DNA of 64,000 nt from Pseudomonas mohnii (GCF_900105115.1 NZ_FNRV01000001.1:5316501-5380500); one strand, 5' to 3'. Shown: positions 35,481 through 46,386, counted from the stretch's first letter. Numbers and translations: made by a program. Notes: generated by a model from the sequence alone, not told the origin.

Positions 35481-36451
35481 TGTATAACCTTTTTCGTACT
35501 GGCCCGTTCGAGCGCGCGAGGTGCCCAAGGGAGGAGAGCTTCGATTTGAGTGCCTTTGCCCGGTTCGCTGGTCACGGTCAGTGTGCCACCCAACTGAGCG
35601 ATCCGTTCCGACATCCCGGCCATACCACGTTGCCCCTCGCGACCGGGATCTGTAGCCGGCGCAAACCCCAGGCCGTCGTCACTGATCAGCAGCGACAGGC
35701 CTTGCGGCAAGCGCTGGAGGCAGACCAGAAGGTTTTTCGCTTCGGCATGTCGCAGTATGTTGGTGATCGCTTCCTGAGTGATTCGAAAAGCGGCCACTGC
35801 CATCTCTTCCGGGATGCCCGTCAGGCGTTGATGGCATTCAAGGCTCCAGTGTACCGACGTATTGGTCAGCGTCTTGAGCAGATGTGCACGCAGGCTGGCT
35901 TCCAGCCCAAGGCTGGTCAGTTGTCGGGGATTGAGGATGGCCGATACATCGCGAACTTTGGTCAGGGTTTCGTCCAGCGTATCGCAGAGCACCGAGCATT
36001 GTCCCTGCAGTTCTTCCGGCATTCGGCGCCTGAGCCAGTCACTTTGAAGCTTTGCTGCCGTCAGCAACTGACCGATGTCGTCATGCAGTTCCCGGCTCAG
36101 TCGATGACGCTCGTTTTCCTGAACCTGCAGCAAGCGGTCGGCCAACTCCTGAGGCTGGAATTTGATCGACTTGCGCGACAGGTGATACTGCATCCAGACG
36201 CAGCCCAATGCCGCTATGTTGAGCACCAGCAAACCTGGTGGCAGATGCGCGGACAGGCTGTAGATCAGCAGATTGCCGAGCGTCGAGGCGGCGCACAGAG
36301 CAAGGGTGAACCGACTTGCATTTTCTCTGGAAGGTGGCCACTTGGCAATGGACTTGAGGCTGGCGTGCATAGCGGATGGAGCCAATGGATGTTCGCTGCG
36401 GGCAGACTGGTCATGCAAGCTGACGGGTCTATGTTTTTTAGTATCAGGCAT
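35477..36451 (-). CDS. Sensor histidine kinase of the HisKA_3 (NarX/UhpB) type
   Basis: 324 residues from MPDTKKHRPVSL. Cytoplasmic N-terminus (1-45), two transmembrane segments (about 50-90, FTLALCAASTLGNLLIYSL and LPPGLLVLNIAALGCVWMQY) with almost no periplasmic loop, then dimerisation/phosphorylation box RLLQVQENERHRLSRELHDDIGQLLTAAKLQ and HATPase with ITQEAITNILRHA, DDGLGF and GQRGMAGMSERIAQLGG. The tiny loop suggests intramembrane sensing or an accessory sensor. Operon with the following regulator gene. Confidence 0.87.
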   Translation of the reverse strand: MPDTKKHRPVSLHDQSARSEHPLAPSAMHASLKSIAKWPPSRENASRFTLALCAASTLGNLLIYSLSAHLPPGLLVLNIAALGCVWMQYHLSRKSIKFQPQELADRLLQVQENERHRLSRELHDDIGQLLTAAKLQSDWLRRRMPEELQGQCSVLCDTLDETLTKVRDVSAILNPRQLTSLGLEASLRAHLLKTLTNTSVHWSLECHQRLTGIPEEMAVAAFRITQEAITNILRHAEAKNLLVCLQRLPQGLSLLISDDGLGFAPATDPGREGQRGMAGMSERIAQLGGTLTVTSEPGKGTQIEALLPWAPRALERASTKKVIH

Positions 36452-36860
36452 CGACTTCAACGGGGCGTATTCTGACTAAGAATCCAGTCTGGAACTTGAT
36501 CGGATTACGACCGTCTGCAATCACGGTGCCATTACTTGACGCAAACTATTGGGCGGCATAATACCACTTAAGATACCGTTGGTCGCGTACGCGATAGATG
36601 TCGTTGGAGTCAGGAAACACGAGTCCAAACCCTGGCTCCAGCCAGCAAAAAGGAGGCTGTTTCGTCGGCGCAGGGGGGCCGTTTGTCTATAGGTTTTTGT
36701 CATTTAATATCAGGCAAAACCCTAGGCTGTCGGCTGTCGAGGAGATTAGTTATTTGTTGGGGGTTGTCGCTTAAATATGCAATAGCCAGTTGCGATGTGT
36801 GTTTGCTCAAGTTACTGAGTCGTCATCGGGAAAAAAAGAAATACGGGTCGTTCTGTCGTT
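36452..36860. other. Intergenic region, no gene seen
   Basis: 409 bases between the kinase start and the HPt-like gene stop. Lower GC than its neighbours from about 36680 on. One 12-bp palindrome TCGCGTACGCGA lies at 36583-36594. Short open frames here have no ribosome-binding site or recognisable product. Confidence 0.6.
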
Positions 36861-37328
36861 TTAACTCTGTTCAGCATAGGAAATGATTGTGAAGGGTTTG
36901 GAGTTAATCGGTGGCCGAAACTGACTTTGTCCAACCTGACAGGCAAACGCTTCAATCAGGGTGGTCTGTTCACTTTCATCAAGGCTGAGCTGGCCGGTTT
37001 TCTGGTCGATGAGTTCGAGTTGCCAGGCAATCAGTGTCAGGCAGTCTTTCAGCGCGCTCAGGGCCTCGTCATGCAGATCCATATGATTCTGCGCATGATT
37101 GAGCAAGCCGTGTATGTGTAAGGAGAATTCCGAAACAGCGGCCAGCGCCAGGGCATCGGCCTTGTTGGCCAGCTTGAGGAGGGTACTGAGCATGCAGTCG
37201 ATCGCGTCCTTGTCATTGCTGATCAGTTGCAAATGACTCAGGCATTCCTCGGTCTTGGCCAGGAGTGTTTCAGCTTCGACGAGAAATTCAGGGATCCGCT
37301 GTGCCCATTCATTGCGATTGTTCGGCAT
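36861..37328 (-). CDS. Degenerate HPt-like helical protein
   Basis: 155 residues, all helical, from MPNNRNEWAQRIPEF (GGAG ribosome-binding site). The layout follows the phosphotransfer domains of CheA/ChpA: an E..ETLLAKTEECLSHLQ first helix, a second helix where the histidine motif (usually H-x-LKG) should be but reads STLLKLANKADALAL, then SLHIHGLLNHAQ and a fourth helix SALKDCLTLIAWQLELI. The phosphorylatable histidine appears replaced. It lies upstream of and divergent from cheV. The HPt relation is my reading of the pattern, not certain. Confidence 0.55.
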   Translation of the reverse strand: MPNNRNEWAQRIPEFLVEAETLLAKTEECLSHLQLISNDKDAIDCMLSTLLKLANKADALALAAVSEFSLHIHGLLNHAQNHMDLHDEALSALKDCLTLIAWQLELIDQKTGQLSLDESEQTTLIEAFACQVGQSQFRPPINSKPFTIISYAEQS

Positions 37329-37790
37329 GCTTATCTCCACAACGTCATGACTAATGAGGGGATGTCGCGCGTGTCGATCAGGACGGACAGCGTCCCGACG
37401 TAACCGTTTGGTCGTGGGATCGCGCTACAGCCGGCTGGAGTGCGGGCAGTAGTAATCGAAAGGGTGGCTGGCCACTTACCTGCAATCGCACACACAAGCC
37501 TGACTCCATTCATGCAATGAGAATGGCGTCACATTAATGGCTATTGGATATTGCGAATATCAGGTTTTACCTGATTGATGCTAGGGGAATCCCTTACGCA
37601 AAGGAACCGAACGCGAAAGCTGTGGTCGCGTTGCAGGAGTGTAGCAGATGAAATCACAACGCCAGTAAAGCATGATGTTAATGTGACATCAATGCCTGTG
37701 CGTGGCATTTTGCAAGGGGTCAAGCTCCGGCAAAAACAGCCGATAACCTTCCAATAGTGAATTCATCAGAACAAGCCCAGGAGTCATTGA
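37329..37790 (+). promoter_or_regulatory. cheV upstream region with sigma-28 promoter
   Basis: 462 bases without a convincing gene. At 37720-37746, TCAAGCTC-N11-GCCGATAA matches the FliA (sigma-28) flagellar promoter, with a perfect -10 octamer, and would start transcription about 35 bases before cheV. Farther up are a perfect 17-bp palindrome ATCAGGT-TTT-ACCTGAT (37559-37575) and a 10-bp inverted pair GTCACATTAA (37528-37537) and TTAATGTGAC (37678-37687). The last two are unexplained. Confidence 0.65.
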
Positions 37791-38725
37791 ATGGCCGGCA
37801 TTCTCGATACGGTAGACCAACGTACGCAACTGGTGGGTGAGAATCGCCTGGAAATTCTCATGTTCCGGCTGGCCGGACGGCAATTGTTTGCGATCAACGT
37901 CTTTAAAGTGCAGGAAGTCCTGCAACTGCCGAAGCTGACCCTGATGCCTCAGCGTCACCCGTTCGTTTGTGGCGTGGTCAACCTGCGTGGCCAGACCCTG
38001 CCGGTGATTGACCTGTCCCAGGCCATCGGCATGCGTCCACTGGTGCCAGGCCCGAACAGCACGATCATCGTTACCGAGTACAACCGTTCGGTTCAGGCAT
38101 TCCTGGTGGGGGGGTGGACCGTATCGTCAATATGAACTGGGAAGCCATTCTGCCGCCGCCGACCAGCGCCGGTCGTCAGCATTACCTGACCGCCATCAGC
38201 AAGGTCGATGATCAGTTGGTGGAAATCATCGACGTTGAAAAAGTCCTGGCGGAAATCGTCCCTTACAACGCCAAGGTATCCCGCGACAAGCTCGACGATC
38301 CGGTGCTGGAGCGTGCCCGTGGTCGTGAAGTGTTGCTGGTGGATGACTCGAATGTGGCCCTGTCGCAGTTGCGTGACACGCTGGGGCAGTTGGGTGTGAA
38401 GATGCACATTGCCAGCGATGGCTTGAAGGCGCTGAACATGCTCAAGGGCTGGGCCGATACCGGCGTCAACATGACCGACAAACTGTTGATGGTTTTCACC
38501 GATGCGGAAATGCCGGAAATGGACGGCTATCGCCTGACCACCGAGATCCGCAACGATCCACGTTTGCGAGGCCTGTATGTGGTGTTGCACACGTCTTTGT
38601 CCGGCAGCTTCAACGACTCCATGGTCAAGAAGGTTGGCTGCGATAATTTCCTCTCCAAGTTCCAGCCCGACAAACTCGTCGACGTGGTGCGTCAGCGCCT
38701 GATGCTCGACGCCGTGCCGGCCTGA
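37791..38725 (+). pseudogene. cheV: Chemotaxis coupling protein CheV, broken by a one-base frameshift
   Basis: CheV joins a CheW-like domain to a receiver and couples chemoreceptors to CheA. Frame 1 (37791-38135) encodes MAGILDTVDQRTQLVGENRLEIL through the CheW-like core to QAFLVGG, then shifts. Frame 2, from 38114, continues with the expected DRIVNMNWEAILPPP, the rest of the CheW domain and a complete REC (VLLVDDSN, phospho-acceptor in MVFTDAEMPEMDGY, KFQPDKL). The break is in a run of seven G at 38108-38114; eight would restore FLVGGVDRIVN and a protein of about 311 residues. Either a sequencing error or a real homopolymer slip. Sigma-28 promoter upstream. Confidence 0.88.
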
Positions 38726-38866
38726 ACACGCCCGCAAACAACCTGTAGGAGTCGGCTGAGTCTGTGACGTCGCTTTATCCGGCGAGCCGCTCCCACTGTT
38801 TTTTGGCCTTTGATTCAGCGATCAAGCTCGTATAGGGTGGCGTTTTTACCTCCCAGGGAGCAGGTC

Positions 38867-39673
38867 ATGTTGCGTCTGAGCGCGCTTTATCGTTATCCGT
38901 TGAAATCTGGCAAGGGTGAGCCTTTGCAGCAGGTCAGCCTCGACAAACTGGGGCTGGACGGAGATCGACGCTGGATGCTGGTCGACGAGGCCAGTGGGCG
39001 CTTTCTGACCCAGCGTGCGGTGGCGCAAATGAGCCAATTGTCAGCGTTGTGGAATGCTGAAGGCGGCCTGACCCTCAGCGCCCCCGACCACTCACCGATC
39101 GATATCGCCTTGCCCGCAAGCGACGCCGAACTGCGTGGCGTCACCATCTGGCGCGACACCCTGCGTGTGCCCGATGCCGGCGATGAAGCGGGCGCATGGG
39201 TCAGCCAATTCATTGGCAAACCGACCCGCCTGGTACAAGTGCCATTGGATCGTGCGCGCATGACCGAGGCCGGTTATGGCAAGGACGACGATCAGGTGGC
39301 GTTTGCCGATGGGTATCCGCTGCTGCTGATCGGCCAGGCATCGCTGGAAGACCTGTCGCAAAAAGTCGGACGTGAGCTGGAAATGCTGCGTTTTCGGCCG
39401 AATCTGGTGATCGAAGGCAGCGAGGCGTATGCCGAGGACAGCTGGAAGCGCATTCGCATCGGCGATGTCGAGTTCCGGGTGGTCAAGTCGTGCGCGCGCT
39501 GCATTTTGACCACCATCGATCCGCAGACCGGCGAGCGCAGCGCAGATCGCGAACCCCTGGCCTCCCTGCAGAAGTACCGGTCCGAAGCCGATGGCGCGAT
39601 GTTCGGCCAGAATCTGGTCAATGACGGCAATGGCCGGCTGCAAGTCGGTATGCCTGTGACCATCCTCGAGTAA
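38867..39673 (+). CDS. MOSC-domain protein (YcbX-like)
   Basis: 268 residues from MLRLSALYRYPLKSG (GGGAG upstream). N-terminal MOSC_N beta-barrel part with YPLKSGKGEPL and DRRWMLVD, then the MOSC domain (about 110-268) with FRPNLVIEGSEAYAEDSW and the conserved cysteine in VKSCARCILTTID. Relatives such as YcbX and mARC bind molybdenum cofactor and reduce N-hydroxylated compounds; YcbX also has a ferredoxin domain, which is absent here. A strong terminator follows. Confidence 0.88.
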   Translation: MLRLSALYRYPLKSGKGEPLQQVSLDKLGLDGDRRWMLVDEASGRFLTQRAVAQMSQLSALWNAEGGLTLSAPDHSPIDIALPASDAELRGVTIWRDTLRVPDAGDEAGAWVSQFIGKPTRLVQVPLDRARMTEAGYGKDDDQVAFADGYPLLLIGQASLEDLSQKVGRELEMLRFRPNLVIEGSEAYAEDSWKRIRIGDVEFRVVKSCARCILTTIDPQTGERSADREPLASLQKYRSEADGAMFGQNLVNDGNGRLQVGMPVTILE

Positions 39674-39684
39674 CGGCGCTCAAT

Positions 39685-39721
39685 AAAAAATGCCCGTGTC
39701 CTTGGACACGGGCATTTTTTT
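39685..39721. terminator. Intrinsic terminator between MOSC gene and ppnP
   Basis: An A run, then TGCCCGTGTCC-TT-GGACACGGGCA, then a T run. Symmetric, so it can serve both convergent genes. Confidence 0.93.
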
Positions 39722-39741
39722 GCTGCTGTGAAACCCGGGGT

Positions 39742-40026
39742 TTAGCCGCGGTATTCGCACAGGTAAGCGGTGGTGACAGCCACTTTCACCTTGAACTTGC
39801 TGTTGGCCGGAACGTTGAACTGGTCGCCGGCGTTGAAAGTTTCCCATTCGGTGCTATCCGGCAGTTGAATGGTCAACGCGCCGGACACCACGTGCATGAT
39901 TTCACGCTGGCTGGTACCGAAGTCGTAGTCACCCGGAGCCATGACACCGATGGTCGCCTGACCTTCAGCGTTGTCAAAGGCGATCGACTTGACGTTGCCG
40001 TCGAAGTACTCGTTGACTTTAAACAT
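39742..40026 (-). CDS. ppnP: Pyrimidine/purine nucleoside phosphorylase PpnP
   Basis: 94 residues, a single cupin-like barrel formerly called DUF1255. Phosphorolyses several nucleosides to base and ribose 1-phosphate. The sequence [42 protein letters not shown] and [21 protein letters not shown] is diagnostic. The start at MFKVNEYF is the family start; the upstream extension is not conserved. Confidence 0.94.
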   Translation of the reverse strand: MFKVNEYFDGNVKSIAFDNAEGQATIGVMAPGDYDFGTSQREIMHVVSGALTIQLPDSTEWETFNAGDQFNVPANSKFKVKVAVTTAYLCEYRG

Positions 40027-40095
40027 GGGCGATTCCTCGAAAAGGGCTAAAAAGGGCCGGCCAGTATGCACAAGGCCCAACGCCGAGTCACCTCT

Positions 40096-40638
40096 CTAAA
40101 GGGGAAGAACCAGTGGCAGCAGCCGTGCGGTATTGCGCGCATCTTCCAGCGCCCGGTGTTGCTGGCCGGTGAACTGCAAACCCGCCAGTTGCAGGGCACC
40201 ATTGAGCCCCAGTGGGCGCTCCAGGCGTCGGACCTTGGCAAAGCGCTGCTTGAGGTTCATGTGGTGCACCTTGGCCAGTGCACTGTCGATGTGCAGGCGC
40301 TGCCATTCCTGAAGCAGCTGTTTGCGATCGTAATCGCCCCAACTGGCCCAGCCTTCAAGGTGCGTGCGATGTTGGCCGAGCCAACGCTCGAACGATGCCC
40401 ATACCTCGTCCAATGGCTGCGCGGCATCGATATTGACCTGGGTTATGTGGGTCAGTTCCCGGCAAAACGATGTCAGTAACGGACGCCGTGCCGGTTTGAC
40501 GAAGCGCTGGAAGTGGTCCAGCTCCCGGCCCTTGCGGTCCACCAGGCTGGCGCCGATTTCGATGATTTCCATTTCCGTGATGGGCCAGCCACCTTCATCG
40601 GTGGTGGCTTCCAGATCAATGACCAGCCAGTGAGGCAT
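40096..40638 (-). CDS. DEDDh-type 3'-5' exonuclease (ERI-1/KapD-like)
   Basis: 180 residues from MPHWLVIDLEATTDEGG. Exonuclease core: first acidic motif VIDLEATTD, EIIEIGASLVD, second motif around HTHLEGWASWGDYDRKQL, and the final HRALEDARNTARLL with catalytic histidine and aspartate. It is close to the ERI-1/KapD branch of RNase T-like exonucleases. Substrate (RNA or ssDNA) is not settled by sequence. The 71-base gap to atuF holds a short GC palindrome only. Confidence 0.85.
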   Translation of the reverse strand: MPHWLVIDLEATTDEGGWPITEMEIIEIGASLVDRKGRELDHFQRFVKPARRPLLTSFCRELTHITQVNIDAAQPLDEVWASFERWLGQHRTHLEGWASWGDYDRKQLLQEWQRLHIDSALAKVHHMNLKQRFAKVRRLERPLGLNGALQLAGLQFTGQQHRALEDARNTARLLPLVLPL

Positions 40639-40709
40639 TGCAGGGTTCCTGGTATCCGCGTCCTGATAGGGCTTGAGCGTAGCCAAACCCGGCGGATCCG
40701 CCTAGCGGC

Positions 40710-42671
<1,962 letters not shown>

Positions 42672-42712
42672 GGGTTTTTCCCTTGGTTTTGCGGTGAAAG
42701 TGCTGGCCTCTT

Positions 42713-42780
42713 CGCTGGCAAGCCAGCTCCCACAGGGTTGTGTGTGGCACAAATCCACCGTGGGAGCTGGCTTGCCAGCG
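42713..42780. repeat. Inverted REP pair inside the atu operon
   Basis: CGCTGGCAAGCCAGCTCCCAC and its exact 21-base inverse complement (42760-42780) flank a 26-base spacer. The pair stands between atuE and atuF, 41 bases before the atuF start. Confidence 0.9.
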
Positions 42781-42787
42781 ATGTTTT

Positions 42788-43585
42788 TCAGGAGGCCCAC
42801 CCCGGTTTACGCTTCTGCACAAAGGCCATCGTTCCCTCGATACCTTCGGCCCCGGTCACCGCCTCGCTGAACCACTGCGCGGCTTCGTTCAGCAGCTCAT
42901 CCGAGGGTTGTGGAGCACTTGCCAGCAACAGCTTTTTCGTCGCCGCATTCGCCCCCGGCGCACAACACAGCACATGGGCCAACACCTCATCGAGGCGTTC
43001 GGCCAGTGCTTGTGGATCGTGCTCGACAAAATGCACCAGCCCCATCCGCCGCGCCTGGGTCCCATCGAATCGCGCCGCTGTCAGGGCCAGTCGCCGGGCC
43101 TGGGTCAAACCAATGCGCTGGACCACGAACGGCGCGATCTGGGCCGGCAGCAGGCCGAGGCTGGTTTCCGGCAGGCCGAATTGCGCCTGATGATCGGCCA
43201 GGGCGATGTCACTGACACAGGCCAGGCCGAAACCGCCGCCCAGCACGGCGCCTTGCAACACGGTGATCACCACTTGTGGCGCATGCTGGGTTTCTTCGAG
43301 CAAGGCTCCGAAGGCGCGGTTCAAATCGCGGTAAGCATCCTGGCCTTGGGCGCGGGCATTGGCCATGTCCTTGATGTCGCCGCCTGCACAGAAATGCCCG
43401 CCGGCCCCGCCAATGACCAGGGCGCGGGTCGTCTGGTCATCGCGTACCGCCGCGAGCACAGCGCGCAGTTCGCTGACCATCTGCAAGCTCATGGCGTTGC
43501 GGCTGTCCGGGCGATTGAGGGTGATGTGCAGCACGCCGTTATGCGGCTCCAGCAGCAAGGTCTGGCAAACCGGCAAGGTGCTCAT
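42788..43585 (-). CDS. atuE: Isohexenylglutaconyl-CoA hydratase AtuE
   Basis: 265-residue crotonase. Hydrates isohexenylglutaconyl-CoA to the hydroxy-acyl-CoA cleaved later in the pathway. Motifs: LNRPDSRNAMSLQMV, GGAGGHFCAGGDIKDMANA (oxyanion loop, about 60-80), VLQGAVLGGGFGLACVSDIALAD (about 108) and PETSLGLLPAQIAPFVVQRIG. The ATG overlaps the atuD stop by four bases. A LiuC-like hydratase would look similar; the operon context decides. Confidence 0.88.
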   Translation of the reverse strand: MSTLPVCQTLLLEPHNGVLHITLNRPDSRNAMSLQMVSELRAVLAAVRDDQTTRALVIGGAGGHFCAGGDIKDMANARAQGQDAYRDLNRAFGALLEETQHAPQVVITVLQGAVLGGGFGLACVSDIALADHQAQFGLPETSLGLLPAQIAPFVVQRIGLTQARRLALTAARFDGTQARRMGLVHFVEHDPQALAERLDEVLAHVLCCAPGANAATKKLLLASAPQPSDELLNEAAQWFSEAVTGAEGIEGTMAFVQKRKPGWAS

Positions 43586-44739
43586 TTCTTTTTCCCCGGC
43601 AGGATGCCCATGAGTTTGCAGATGATCCCCAGCATGATTTCGTCAGCACCGCCGCCGATCGACACCAGCCGTACATCGCGGTAGGCGCGGGCCACCGGGT
43701 TGTCCCACATGAAGCCCATGCCGCCCCAGTATTGCAGGCAGCTGTCGCTGACTTCGCGGCCCAACCGGCCGGCCTTGAGCTTGGCCATGGACGCGAGGCG
43801 AGTGACGTCATGACCCTTGATGTATTGCTCGGTGGCCTGATAAACCAGCGCTCGCAGGCATTCGATTTCGGTTTGCAGTTCGGCCAGGCGAAAGTGAATG
43901 ACCTGGTTGTCGATCAATGCACTGCCGAAGGTCTTGCGCTCCTTGCAGTACTCGATCGTGCTGTCGACGCAGTACTCCAGCCCCTTGATCATGTTCGCCG
44001 CGCCGAACAGGCGTTCCTCCTGGAACTGCAGCATCTGCATCATGAACCCGGCGCCTTCATGGCCGATGCGATTGCGTTGCGGCACACGCACGTTGTCGAA
44101 AAACACCTGGGCGGTTTCCGAGCTGCGCATGCCGAGTTTGTCCAGGTGCGAGCTGAGGCTGATCCCCGGCGTGTTCATCGGCACCATGATCAGTGATTTG
44201 TTGATGTGCGGTTTGTCGTCCGACGTATTGGCCAGTAAACAGATGAAATCGGCGCACGGCGAATTGGTGATCCACATCTTGCTGCCGTTGATCACGTAAT
44301 CGTCGCCGTCCTTGCGCGCGGTGGTCTTCAACCCGGCCACGTCGGAACCGGCGCCGACTTCGGAGACGCCGATGCAGCCGACTTGCTCGCCGCTGATCGC
44401 GGGACGGAGGAATTCGTCGCGCAATTCATCGGAGCCGAAACGCGCCAGCGCCGGGGTGCACATGTCGGTCTGCACGCCGATGGACATGGGAATGCCACCG
44501 CAATGAATGGTGCCGAATTCTTCGGCGGCGACGATCGAGTAGCTGTAGTCCAGGCCCATGCCGCCGAATTTTTCCGGTTTGGATATCCCCAGCAGGCCAA
44601 GGTCGCCAGCCTTGCGGAAAATCTCGTGGATCGGAAAGCGTCCGGCCTTTTCCCATTCTTCGACGTGGGGATTGATCTCGTTGTCGACGAATTGGCGGAC
44701 GGTGCGGCGCAGGGCTTCATGTTCCTGGGTGAAAATCAT
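43582..44739 (-). CDS. atuD: Citronellyl-CoA dehydrogenase AtuD
   Basis: 385-residue acyl-CoA dehydrogenase with FAD. Signatures CIGVSEVGAGSDVAGLKTTA (about 130), KMWITNSPCADF (about 155), and LQYWGGMGFMWDNPVARAYRDVR with GGGADEIMLGIICK at the C-terminus. The C-terminal sequence is of the AtuD/short-branched type. It should introduce the 2,3 double bond into citronellyl-CoA, giving geranyl-CoA for the carboxylase. Coupled to atuE by ATGA. Confidence 0.9.
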   Translation of the reverse strand: MIFTQEHEALRRTVRQFVDNEINPHVEEWEKAGRFPIHEIFRKAGDLGLLGISKPEKFGGMGLDYSYSIVAAEEFGTIHCGGIPMSIGVQTDMCTPALARFGSDELRDEFLRPAISGEQVGCIGVSEVGAGSDVAGLKTTARKDGDDYVINGSKMWITNSPCADFICLLANTSDDKPHINKSLIMVPMNTPGISLSSHLDKLGMRSSETAQVFFDNVRVPQRNRIGHEGAGFMMQMLQFQEERLFGAANMIKGLEYCVDSTIEYCKERKTFGSALIDNQVIHFRLAELQTEIECLRALVYQATEQYIKGHDVTRLASMAKLKAGRLGREVSDSCLQYWGGMGFMWDNPVARAYRDVRLVSIGGGADEIMLGIICKLMGILPGKKK

Positions 44740-44766
44740 TTTATTGTTCTCCCTTTGGTCGCCGGC

Positions 44767-46383
44767 CTAGAACCGTGCGACCCCAAAACTGTTGGCGTGC
44801 AGCGGCCGTACCTCGGCCTCGTGACAGATATCCAGCAAGTAACCGAGCAAGGTCCGGGTATCGCGCGGATCGATCAGGCCGTCGTCCCATAGATTGGCGC
44901 TGCCGTAGAGCGCCGTGGACTGACTGTCGAGTTTCTGCGCGGTGACCTGTTCCAGCATGTCGAGCATTTTCGGATCGGGCACCAGGCCGTCCTTGGCCTG
45001 TTTGGCCTCGGTGACGATGCGCAGCACTTTGCCGGCCTGGGCACCGCCCATCACCGCCGTGCGGCTATTGGGCCAGGCGAAGATGAAGCGCGGGTCGAGG
45101 CCGCGGCCGCACATCGCATAGTTGCCGGCGCCATAGGAACCGCCGACGACGATCGTCAGTTTCGGCACCCGGGCGTTGGCCACCGCTTGAATCATTTTTG
45201 CGCCATGCTTGATCACGCCTTGCTGTTCCGATTCGGTGCCGACCATGAACCCCGTGGTGTTATGAAAAAACAGCAGCGGCGTCTGGCTCTGGTCGCACAG
45301 CTGGATGAACTGCGCAGCCTTGCTCGCGCCCTGGGGCGTGATCGGGCCGTTGTTGCCGATGAAGCCGCAGGCGCGGCCCTGGATTTTCAGTTGGCCGCAG
45401 ACGGTTTGCTGGTCGAACTCGCCCTTGAACTCGAGGAAGTTCGAGCCGTCGGCGATACGGGCGATGATCTCGCGCACGTCGTAGGGCTTTTTCGGATCAT
45501 CCGGGATCAGGCCGAGCAATTCATCGATGGGGTAGAGCGGTTCTTCCCAGTGACGTTCCGGTAGCGCAGGCAACCGGTCGTTCCACGGCAACAGGCTGAC
45601 GATCTCGCGCACCTGACGCACACCGTCGGCATCGTTTTCGGCCAGGTATTCGGCGGTGCCGGCCACTTGCGCGTGCATCTCGGCGCCGCCCAGCGCTTCG
45701 TCGGTCGCCACTTCACCAGTCGCCGCCTTGAGCAGAGGCGGGCCGGCGAGAAACAGCTTGGCCTTGCCCCGTACTACCACCACGTAATCCGACAATCCGG
45801 GTTGATAAGCACCGCCCGCCGTTGCCGAGCCATGCACCACGGTGATCTGCGGCAGGCCCATGGCTGACATCCGCGCCTGATTGGCAAAGCTGCGCGCGCC
45901 TTCGACGAAAATATCCGCCGCGTAGTTGAGGTTGGCGCCCCCGCTTTCGGCCAGGGTGATCACCGGCAGTTTGTTTTCCATGGCGATCTGTTGCAGGCGC
46001 AGGGACTTTTTCAAACCGCTGGGGGAAATGGTCCCGCCCTTGATCGCACTGTTGTTCGCCACCACCAGAGTGCGCACGCCGGACACGTAACCGATGCCAG
46101 CGATCAGGCCGCCACCGGCCGAGCTGCCATCCTTGTCATCGTGCAGTTTGTAACCGGCCAGGCTCGCCAGTTCGAGGAAGGGCGCTCCGGGGTCCAGCAG
46201 CAGATTGAGGCGTTCGCGGGGCAGCAATTGTCCGCGCTTGTCGAACTTGGGCTTGGCCTCGGCCGCCTTTTTCAACAGGTTCTGCTCGAGTTCGCGGACC
46301 TGCTCGATCCCCACCAGCATGGCCGCGCGATTGCGGGCGAACTGTTCGCTGTGGGGATCGAGTTGCGACTGAATCACCGGCAT
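44767..46383 (-). CDS. atuC: Geranyl-CoA carboxylase carboxyltransferase (beta) subunit AtuC
   Basis: 538 residues, both carboxyltransferase subdomains (about 35-290 and 300-530). Visible: RERLNLLLDPGAPFLELASLAGY, GGTISPSGLKKSLRLQQIA, LAESGGANLNYA, HGSATAGGAYQPGLSDYVVVVRGKAKLFLAGPPLLKAATGE, and GSYGAGNYAMCGRGLDPRFIFAWPNSRTAVMGG. Transfers carboxyl from biotin on AtuF to geranyl-CoA. Close to LiuB of the leucine pathway; assignment follows the operon. Lies three bases after the atuB stop. Confidence 0.9.
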   Translation of the reverse strand: MPVIQSQLDPHSEQFARNRAAMLVGIEQVRELEQNLLKKAAEAKPKFDKRGQLLPRERLNLLLDPGAPFLELASLAGYKLHDDKDGSSAGGGLIAGIGYVSGVRTLVVANNSAIKGGTISPSGLKKSLRLQQIAMENKLPVITLAESGGANLNYAADIFVEGARSFANQARMSAMGLPQITVVHGSATAGGAYQPGLSDYVVVVRGKAKLFLAGPPLLKAATGEVATDEALGGAEMHAQVAGTAEYLAENDADGVRQVREIVSLLPWNDRLPALPERHWEEPLYPIDELLGLIPDDPKKPYDVREIIARIADGSNFLEFKGEFDQQTVCGQLKIQGRACGFIGNNGPITPQGASKAAQFIQLCDQSQTPLLFFHNTTGFMVGTESEQQGVIKHGAKMIQAVANARVPKLTIVVGGSYGAGNYAMCGRGLDPRFIFAWPNSRTAVMGGAQAGKVLRIVTEAKQAKDGLVPDPKMLDMLEQVTAQKLDSQSTALYGSANLWDDGLIDPRDTRTLLGYLLDICHEAEVRPLHANSFGVARF

Positions 46384-46386
46384 GGG

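Noticed and set aside
36683..36886. 67-codon plus-strand open frame
   Set aside because: No ribosome-binding site, atypical composition, overlaps the end of the HPt-like gene; probably chance.
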